The notes under the pieces: generated by a model
The model's database searches: none
Told to the model about the DNA's origin: nothing
Seen by the model: only the letters and a program-made list of their open reading frames with translations
Program-made: the position numbers and the translations under genes
Part shown: positions 57,530-64,000 of the stretch, in pieces
How positions within the stretch are numbered: the stretch's first letter is position 1
How the letters are laid out: the number at the start of each line of letters is the position of its first letter
Source: Persicaria tinctoria
Lineage: Eukaryota; Streptophyta; Magnoliopsida; Caryophyllales; Polygonaceae
Direction: 5' to 3'
Assembly: GCA_037127255.1 (NCBI GenBank)
Contig: JBANSL010000006.1
Span: 87,096,107-87,160,106 of the forward strand
Length of the DNA: 64,000 nt

Positions 57530-60500
57530 TCAAGGTGGCATCTGCAGGGTCCATGTAGCTTGGGCCTCAAATAAGACTCCATTCTTGTCCATCAGCTGTA
57601 ATCCTCCAGAATGGATCTTGTTCACCACGAACGGTCCCATCCGTTTCTTGTTGAATTTATTGGGGAACCAATGATCCTTTGATTTAGAGACATAGAGCTT
57701 GTCTCCAACTTCATATTCCTTAGGCTCATCATTGGATATCCTGCACAATCGCACATACCAAGGCAGACCTCTCCCATGTATAGATAAATCTTTAATGGAA
57801 ATAGGAGAAGAAAGATCCATACCTTGACTTACCTTCGCAGAGACGGAATCGGGGACCACTGTATTTGGTCGATCTCGACTAGGTCTAGTCGATCTCGACA
57901 AGACTGCTGGTCTTGGTGGTGGTCGGCTTGTAGATTCAGAAGTCGATGAAGGCAGGGGCTGGTCGACATCGACAAGGCTACTCGATCTCGAGTAGCCTTC
58001 TGCTCCTGGTGGCTCGCTCATCGACGAAGGCGGATCTGGTGGAGCCGAGTGGTGGTCGACCTCGACAAGACTAGTCGAGTTCGACGAGGGCTCTTCTCCT
58101 GGTTGTTGCAGCGTCGATGAAGCAGGTTCTGGTGGCGCCGGGTGGTGGTCGATCTCGACAAGCTTAGTCGAGATCGACGAGGCTGGTTCGTCAGGCGGCT
58201 TCTGTGTCGAGGAGGATGGAGTCGAGTTAGGGCACTGGTGGTCGACCTCGAGTAGTATACTCGAGATCGAGTAGGGTGGCTCCTCTGGTTTGCTGCTCGA
58301 CGATGCTGGCGGTGGTGGAGACTCCTTGATCTGGTCGAGATCGACTAGGGCTCTACTCGATGTCGAGGAGCCTTGGTCGATCTTGACCCCATACTTAGTC
58401 CCTGTCAAGGCATCCGAAAAATAATGAATCCACAACGACTTACCTTGGTCTGTGTCGATTGGATTCTCTGTGTTTTCCTTGAGGATTGCCATGATCTCCT
58501 CCACCTGGGCTTCCATGTCCCTCTTTTCCAGCTCCTTTGGGGTCATATTTCTGACCTTGGGTTCCCCGCAGGTGATGTAGCCAGCTGAGATAGATTTGAT
58601 CTCTTCCATTGGACCTATATGCCTTTCATTTTTATTAAAGGAATACTCAATTACCTCATCGCTGATTTTGAAGGTGAGCACTCCTTTCCTTACGCTTATG
58701 TTGGCATCCACCGTCGCCAAGAATGGTCTTCCTAAGATAATTGGACAAGCAGGATCTTCTTGCATATCAACTATTAAGAAATCAGCAGGGACGAAGAATT
58801 TACCTACTTGTACTGGGACATTTTCCACCATGCCTGTGGGGATGACCACCGTGTTGTTGGCCATGTAAAGTCTAGCATCCACAGGCTCCAAGGCACCTAT
58901 CTTAATCATGGACCAAATTGTTAAAGAAATTATACTCACACTAGCTCCAAGATCACATAGGGCATTAATTTTGTATGGACCAAATCCAATAGTTATAGCA
59001 AACTTACCTGGATCCGGCCTCTTCTCCAATATGTCCAGATGGCTGCACTCCTCCGTGATTTCAGCCATCGATCGCTTTTTAGTCAGAATCTCCTTCAGGA
59101 ACTTGACATAAGATGGCATTTCATTGAGAGCTTCTGTGAAGGGGATGGTGACGTTGAGTTTCTGAAGCATCTTGATGAAGCGCTGAAATTTCTTTTCTGC
59201 CGGGTCCTTTAGAGATTTTGTGGGGAAAGGCAGCTTCTTTTTCTGAGTCGGAGCCAGAACAGATGTCGGAGGTGCTGCGGGTTGCTCTATGTCGACCAGG
59301 GGCTCCTCGACATCGACTATAGTCTTGTCGACATCGACCAGGTTGGGCTCAGTCGAGTTGTTGTGTGGTGCAGACGAAGATTTTTGCAGGTTCTCCTCGA
59401 GATCGACGAGGCCTTCGTCGAGATCGACCACAGGTTTGTCGAGGTTGACTTGCTGTTCCTCGTCGTTCTGCTGCTTTCCGACCTCTGGCTCTTGCAGTTG
59501 ATGGCTGCTTCTGAGTTTTACAGCAGCGATATGTCCAGTCTTTTCTTTAGGATTTAGTTCTGAAGATCCAGGGAGCGAACCTGACTGTTTGGGGATTCCT
59601 GCTGCTAGATGACCAATCTGTGTATCAACTGATTTTCGCCATATATCAATTTCCCCAAGCCTAGAGTTGACACCTTGCATCTGAGTATAGACGGAGTTGA
59701 AGGATTGCCTAGTTTCTGAGTGGTTTCTCCGTATTTTCTCCAGGACTGTCTGTATATCATCCTTTTTCTGGTCCCTTTCCGGATATCCTAGAGCTCTGTA
59801 GGGCGGGGGGTTCCTAGGGACACCTTGGTTCCATTGTGGTTGCTGAAACCTTTGGTCCCCCATGTAGCGACTGGGACCCCCTGCGTAAGCTGCCTCCTCA
59901 TGATGCTCTGCCATCCTGACTTGCTCTGTGTGTGGGCACTCAGGAGTGGTGTGCCTTTGTGATCCACATTCAATGCAAGGTTGGTTGACAGAGAGATACT
60001 TTACTTGCTTGATGAGCTTCCTATTCTGGTCTCTGCAGTATTGCTCCCTAACATCAGGATCAATCTCCTTAGGTGGCTCATATAGGGGCATGGATGGTGC
60101 TGGCCTGGCGTATTGGTTCTCTTCATAGGTTGCAGTAGACCCATACTTGTTGTCGTAGTTAGTGAGCTTCTCTAGCACACCCCATGCGTCACTTGGCGGC
60201 ATTGTCAGATACTCATAGCGAGTATAATGGTTGATCCGGTCCTTAGTGATTTGATCAAGAGAGTTGAAGAAGATCTCCTGAATGACGTGGGGTGGCTGTC
60301 CATGAGTAGGGCAAGATCGCAGAAGTTCCTTGTAGCTCTCCCACGCCTTTGCCAGTGGTTCCCCTTGCTTTTGTTTGAAGGCGGTGATTCTCTGGCGGAG
60401 ATGTGCTGTTTTGGCGGGTGGGAAGAATTTGTTCAGAAACTCTTGCTCTACTTGGGCCCAGGTTGTGAGTGATCTTGCTTTCGGACCTTCAAGCCATTTC

Positions 60501-60970
60501 AGTGCAGGCCCAGCGATAGACCAGCGAAAAGATTTCATCTTGACATATTCCAGGGTTGTACCTTCAGCAATAGTACGACACATGTCAGAAACGTTTGTAA
60601 TATGTTCAAGAGGACACTCATTAAATCTACCATCGAAGGCATTATTTTTCAGCTCTATAAGAAATTGAGTGCGAATTTCAAAAGAGTTATCAGGGATAAG
60701 AATCGCCGATTCAGGCACGACCAGAGTTGGGTGCATGTAGTCCTCTGCCTTGGTTGGATATTGGGCAAGCTCAGCATGTGCTTGTTCCCTTGCTGTTCTC
60801 TCAGCGGCGATAGCACTATCCTTTGCGGCCAATTCCCTGGTAAGCCTAGCGACCAGCTGTTCTTGTGTCTCCGCAGCTGCCATGGCTCTTTGTAGTTTAG
60901 CTCGGATGTGAAATAGGCATTCCGGTTCGTCAAAGGCGTCAAACTCAGGTGTTTGACCAGAACGACGCAT
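57530..60970 (-). CDS. Gag-protease polyprotein of A3, intact, no RT
   Basis: 1146 codons without interruption, ATG at 60970, 64 bp after the primer site. Order: N-terminal coiled coil (about 30-75), Gag core (T-T-W-A-Q-V-E-Q-E-F-L-N-K-F-F-P-P near 190), CCHC knuckle at about 331-344 (C-I-E-C-G-x4-H-x4-C), first L-V-D-V-D/L-V-D-L-E repeats (about 505-560), M-P-S-Y-V-K-F, protease with catalytic D near 673 in C-D-L-G-A-S, I-L-G-R-P-F-L-A-T, second L-V-E-I-D/S-R-S-T repeat block (about 863-1037) encoded by the TCGA dyads, and a tail with D-K-L-Y-V-S-K-S-K and M-G-P-F-V-V near 1112 resembling the end of gypsy integrases. Reverse transcriptase, RNaseH and the integrase core are absent. It would make particles and mature them, but needs RT and integrase in trans. 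Confidence 0.88.
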   Translation of the reverse strand: MRRSGQTPEFDAFDEPECLFHIRAKLQRAMAAAETQEQLVARLTRELAAKDSAIAAERTAREQAHAELAQYPTKAEDYMHPTLVVPESAILIPDNSFEIRTQFLIELKNNAFDGRFNECPLEHITNVSDMCRTIAEGTTLEYVKMKSFRWSIAGPALKWLEGPKARSLTTWAQVEQEFLNKFFPPAKTAHLRQRITAFKQKQGEPLAKAWESYKELLRSCPTHGQPPHVIQEIFFNSLDQITKDRINHYTRYEYLTMPPSDAWGVLEKLTNYDNKYGSTATYEENQYARPAPSMPLYEPPKEIDPDVREQYCRDQNRKLIKQVKYLSVNQPCIECGSQRHTTPECPHTEQVRMAEHHEEAAYAGGPSRYMGDQRFQQPQWNQGVPRNPPPYRALGYPERDQKKDDIQTVLEKIRRNHSETRQSFNSVYTQMQGVNSRLGEIDIWRKSVDTQIGHLAAGIPKQSGSLPGSSELNPKEKTGHIAAVKLRSSHQLQEPEVGKQQNDEEQQVNLDKPVVDLDEGLVDLEENLQKSSSAPHNNSTEPNLVDVDKTIVDVEEPLVDIEQPAAPPTSVLAPTQKKKLPFPTKSLKDPAEKKFQRFIKMLQKLNVTIPFTEALNEMPSYVKFLKEILTKKRSMAEITEECSHLDILEKRPDPGKFAITIGFGPYKINALCDLGASVSIISLTIWSMIKIGALEPVDARLYMANNTVVIPTGMVENVPVQVGKFFVPADFLIVDMQEDPACPIILGRPFLATVDANISVRKGVLTFKISDEVIEYSFNKNERHIGPMEEIKSISAGYITCGEPKVRNMTPKELEKRDMEAQVEEIMAILKENTENPIDTDQGKSLWIHYFSDALTGTKYGVKIDQGSSTSSRALVDLDQIKESPPPPASSSSKPEEPPYSISSILLEVDHQCPNSTPSSSTQKPPDEPASSISTKLVEIDHHPAPPEPASSTLQQPGEEPSSNSTSLVEVDHHSAPPDPPSSMSEPPGAEGYSRSSSLVDVDQPLPSSTSESTSRPPPRPAVLSRSTRPSRDRPNTVVPDSVSAKVSQGMDLSSPISIKDLSIHGRGLPWYVRLCRISNDEPKEYEVGDKLYVSKSKDHWFPNKFNKKRMGPFVVNKIHSGGLQLMDKNGVLFEAQATWTLQMPP
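57865..58385 (-). repeat. TCGA dyad array in the coding region (A3)
   Basis: Same GTCGAGATCGAC/CTCGATCTCGAG-type units as in the LTRs, here translated mainly as L-V-E-I-D and S-R-S-T. A second cluster is at 59285-59460. In A1 the equivalents are 12828-13420 and 14310-14480. Confidence 0.85.
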
Positions 60971-61033
60971 ACACCTGAAAAGTAACTCAAAGAAACAGTG
61001 AGAACTGACTACCTAAGGCGCGAATGATTGCCT

Positions 61034-61050
61034 CCCCGGCAACGGCGCCA
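61034..61050 (-). promoter_or_regulatory. Primer-binding site of A3, tRNA-Asp
   Basis: Minus strand TGGCGCCGTTGCCGGGG, a perfect 17-base match to the tRNA-Asp(GTC) complement, three bases from the LTR. Confidence 0.93.
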
Positions 61051-61053
61051 ATT

Positions 61054-62237
61054 TGTTGTTGCAGGAGTAAATCGAGTATTGAAATAAAATCAAAATCAAG
61101 TTCAGACTGACTTCCCTATCTCAGCAAATAAATACAAGACTTCCTCCCGTTGTAGTAAGAGAATAGTCAGGATCGAATCCACGAGGAAGCACGTCAGCAG
61201 TTCTCAGGTAGCTGTAGATTATCACAAAAGCAGCAGAAAGGACATAAACACAGAAAGGACGCAAGAAAAAGCAGAAAAACAAAAGCAAAGAATAAAGCAA
61301 GAAATAAAGCAAAGCAAAGCAAAAACGAAAAGCAAAGACAAAGGCTCGTCGATCTCGACAAGCAGCTACTCGAGATCGACCACAGTTACTCGACAACAGA
61401 AACTGAAAATCATAGCAGACATGCAAACCCGGCAAGGGCAACTTGATCTCGACAACCCTTACTCGAGGTCGACAAGAGCATGCAAAACAGAAACTGAAAA
61501 TCGACGAAAAAATAAATTTTACTCGACTAAGACAAACCCCTACTCGAGATCGACCACGTGCTACTCGATCTCGACCAAGCTTCGTCTAGGTCGACAAGAA
61601 ACAGAAAATATAAAATTGCAGATTTTCGACAGAACTCAGAAATTCGACAGAAATAAACTTCAATATATTAAAAGACATCTGAAGCCAGGGTTTCAACACT
61701 ACAACGATAACCATGCAAAGTAATACATAAAGGCATAAAAGATCATGCTTTCCATCAAATAACTTTCGTCATTAACAAATAGGCAAATAGAGGCTTTCGC
61801 ATAAACCCTAATTGTTACTAACCCTTTTTCACATAATTAACCCAAGTTGCATTAAGATCACTTTCGCTTCAATAATACAAACAAGGATCACCTTCAACTC
61901 TCGCAAAAGAATCATGCTCATAGGGATAGAAGATGAATCGCTCAAAAAGATCTGACCTTTATCGCATCGCCTCACATGGCCACCGTCGGGCTCACCCCAG
62001 CCCCAGAAGTGGGTGGACTACTCACGCCTCATCGCAATAACAGACATTGATGCATAAAAAGAAACTTGCATTAAAACTAAATTCAAAAGCCTTTACAATT
62101 CTGGCAATCAACTTTCGCAGAAAGCCAAAACCTTAAAAACCTTAGAACTCCTAAACTTCTCTGTGGAACTAACTAATTGTGTGTGAAATTGAATGTGATC
62201 TGGAATGGAATGAATGAAACTGAGCCCCCTAGGGCCT
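61054..62237 (-). repeat. A3 5' LTR (right), truncated at the TATA box
   Basis: Matches 53787-54970 and stops at CCCTAGGGCCT; in the left LTR the next bases are TATTTATA. All of U3, including the TATA box and the TCGA array, is absent. Confidence 0.9.
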
Positions 62238-63659
62238 CAGGATTATCTTCGGTACGCCCTGGAAATTGACCATTCTGTCTAGGGGCATTGTTGGCCTGTT
62301 GAGCTACCTGTGTCTCAAGCATCTTTTGGCTCTTACTAAGGTTTTGTACTTCACCAGCCAGATTCTGAACGGTGCCCATAAGTTGTTCCATCATCAACTC
62401 CATTTTATCCTTCTGAGGTTGGCCTTTCGGTGGGAATCCAGGTGGTGGCGATTCTGCAACTTGCTTATTAGCATAAGAAAATCCGGGGTGATCTCTCGCT
62501 CGAGGGTTGTAATTATTGAAGTTCATGTTATAGCATTGACCCCTATTATAATTCCCCATGTAACTTGCTTCCTCCTTCTGACTACTGATATCTTGAGAGG
62601 CATAAATCTGACAGCCAGAAATGGTGTGATCTTGAGCTCCACAAAACTGACAAGGCACTGGTCTGGTGTTTGTAGTAGCACTCACTTCTTTGACAGACAA
62701 AGACTTCTCCAATGTTGCGCTCAATCGTTTGATTTCAGAAGCCAATGCATCATATCTAGCATCCTTGAAGGTTTCAGCTCCCACTTCATAGATCGCTGAA
62801 CCTCTTTTGGCATTAGAAAGAGCCTTGGGTTGTGAGTACTTACCACATCGATTAGCGGTCTTCTCGATGAATGCCCAAGCATCTTCAGCTCCCATTTCCA
62901 AAAATTCTCCTCCAGATGAGGAGTCAATCAGCACTCTAGTGTTGTCACTGACAGCTTTGTAGAAAATTTCTAACAGATTCAGCTTCGGTATCCCATGGTG
63001 AGGACACTCAAAAAAAAGGTCTTTGAATCTCTCTCACGACTCATGGATGTTCTCCCCATCACCAACCATGAAAGAATTTATCTTCCGCCTCATCTCATCA
63101 GTCTTGTCTGGCGGAAAGAACTGATTCAGAAACTCAGATGACAATTCCTCCCAAGTGGTGATCGTGCCAGCAGGGATAGAAATGATCACATCAAGAACTC
63201 TTCAGGGGTGACACCTTGAACCTTCACTGTATCCATCAATTCTTAGAATGTGGATATGTGCTGATGGGGGCTCTCAGCAGGAAGCCCGTTGAAGATGTTC
63301 TGTTTTATCGTATTCAATAGTGCAGGCTTTAGCTCGAAATTTGCGGGTGTTAATGTAGGAAGAACTACACCCAGTTGAGGTTGGTACTGAGCCGGATCCA
63401 TACGCTCTCCTAGAGTTTGCGGCCCTTGGGGTTGTGGTAGTGGATTCGCCACAATTTGTCGATTAGCAAGCTCTTGTCACAGGGCAGCATTCTCTAGATC
63501 TCTCTGAGCCATCAGTTGCTCGAGTTCAGCTAAACGATTAGCGTTGTCACCCATTGTTTGATTTCTAGCAGTGCGTTGTTCAGCTCTTCTTCTACGAAAG
63601 GTGCGTTCAGGTTCGGGATCAAAAGGGAATAGATCACTAGAGCTTTCAGCTTTTCGCAT
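62238..63659 (-). pseudogene. gag of element D, broken
   Basis: ATG at 63659. Athila Gag order: basic N-terminus, L-K-P-A-L-L-N-T-I, H-Q-H-I-S-T-F, E-F-L-N-Q-F-F-P-P, C-P-H-H-G-I-P, then W-A-F-I-E-K-T-A-N-R and a CCHC knuckle C-Q-F-C-G-x4-H-x4-C, followed by Q-N-G-Q-F-P-G-R. Breaks: TGA at 63477, TAA at 63243, a frame change with a probable small deletion near 63190, TGA near 63035, and truncation by A3 at 62238. The 3' part to the protease (normally 100-180 residues) is missing. Confidence 0.88.
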
Positions 63660-63765
63660 TCAGAGCAAAGCACAACCTAAAACCAACGACAAAAGGAAAC
63701 AAATCAAAGCAGAAACAAGGACTTAGTAAACCAGTTGTCAGGAAACGATTGATACTAGCACCAGT

Positions 63766-63782
63766 CCCCGGCAACGGCGCCA
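63766..63782 (-). promoter_or_regulatory. Primer-binding site of D, tRNA-Asp
   Basis: Minus strand TGGCGCCGTTGCCGGGG, perfect 17-base match, six bases from the LTR. Confidence 0.93.
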
Positions 63783-63788
63783 AAAACT

Positions 63789-64000
63789 TGATGTTGCTAA
63801 AACCAACCCCGCAAGAATATACGGTGTCAATTGTAGTATTCAAGTGTCGTATCACAAGGACTGGTGGAATACCAATTATTAGCTTTAAACCAGTTTGACC
63901 AAGCCCAAATGTAGCAAACAATTTAAGAGAATTTATAATTGAAAGTGACAAATAACAATAGAATGATGAGAAATATATGTGTGAGAGACAATCCAGGGCT
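63789..64000 (-). repeat. D 5' LTR (right), partial
   Basis: TGATGTTGCTAAAACCAACC... matches 43147 onward with few substitutions; the left copy lacks about 28 bp present here near 63880-63910. Continues past the window. Confidence 0.92.

Larger units (their letters stand above)
53787..62237 (-). mobile_element. Element A3: gag-protease LTR element with an intact ORF
   Basis: 3' LTR 53787-56058 (left), hairpins, 1.5-kb spacer, one ORF of 1146 codons, tRNA-Asp primer site and 5' LTR 61054-62237 (right). The right LTR is cut at 62237, next to the gag of D. LTR identity is about 98 percent by eye where both exist, so it is young. It inserted between gag and protease of D; about 0.3-0.5 kb of D and the outer half of the right LTR are gone. 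Confidence 0.9.
43147..64000 (-). mobile_element. Element D: Athila-type Ty3/gypsy, nested, runs off the window
   Basis: Left (3') LTR 43147-44587 and start of the right (5') LTR at 63789, nearly identical apart from small indels. tRNA-Asp primer site, gag, PR-RT-RNaseH-IN, a splice-donor-like site, and an ATHILA-type third ORF. A solo LTR (E) and element A3 lie inside. gag and pol carry several stops. The target duplication on the left is GTCTC; the right one is outside the window. Confidence 0.9.

Overview
The window is repeat DNA from a flowering plant nuclear genome, probably a dicot, in a gene-poor region. I see no host gene I would defend. About 55 of the 64 kb is nested LTR retrotransposons, with a CACTA DNA transposon and a smaller inverted-repeat DNA element. 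The evidence is plant-type primer-binding sites (tRNA-Asp and initiator tRNA-Met), Athila-type gag/pol, SIRE-type copia gag/pol, and paired target-site duplications.

Layout. 1-1786: CTGAACCA minisatellite and unassigned DNA. 1787-4040: non-autonomous terminal-inverted-repeat element inside a (TA)n microsatellite; it carries a GC-rich exon-like block, four 160-bp repeats, a tRNA-like sequence and 21-bp repeats. 4889-5181: end of an A-type LTR. 5182-29874: element C1 (+ strand, gag remnant only), interrupted by A1 (8915-18073, - strand, duplication GAGGA) and by a SIRE-like copia (18320-27867, - strand, duplication ACCTC). 29875-34873: unassigned, no ORFs of note. 34874-39981: B-type LTR fragment hit by a 4.5-kb CACTA element (34979-39524, duplication TTT). 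39982-42119: truncated second copia copy (+). 42120-43146: start of a second C element (C2), interrupted by D (43147 to beyond 64000, - strand), an Athila element with gag, PR-RT-RNaseH-IN and a third ORF. D holds a solo LTR E (50314-52187) in its RT gene and A3 (53787-62237) between gag and protease.

How they relate. D, A and C look like one mobilisation system with three levels of gene content: D encodes everything (now mutated); A encodes only Gag plus protease with a short integrase-tail-like end; C has only a gag remnant. They share a tRNA-Asp primer site and two small hairpins with an (A/G)GGA loop, one about 1.2-1.6 kb before the 3' LTR (distance after removing nested insertions) and one immediately before it, each followed by TTAAG-TATGGGG-like sequence. 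The hairpin stems differ between families but still pair, which suggests a functional RNA. A and D also carry family-specific dyad-symmetric CpG motifs upstream of the LTR TATA box and again inside the element. A3 keeps an uninterrupted 1146-codon ORF, but its 5' LTR is cut off exactly at the TATA box.

All counts and alignments were made by eye; family names come from motif recognition, not database searches.
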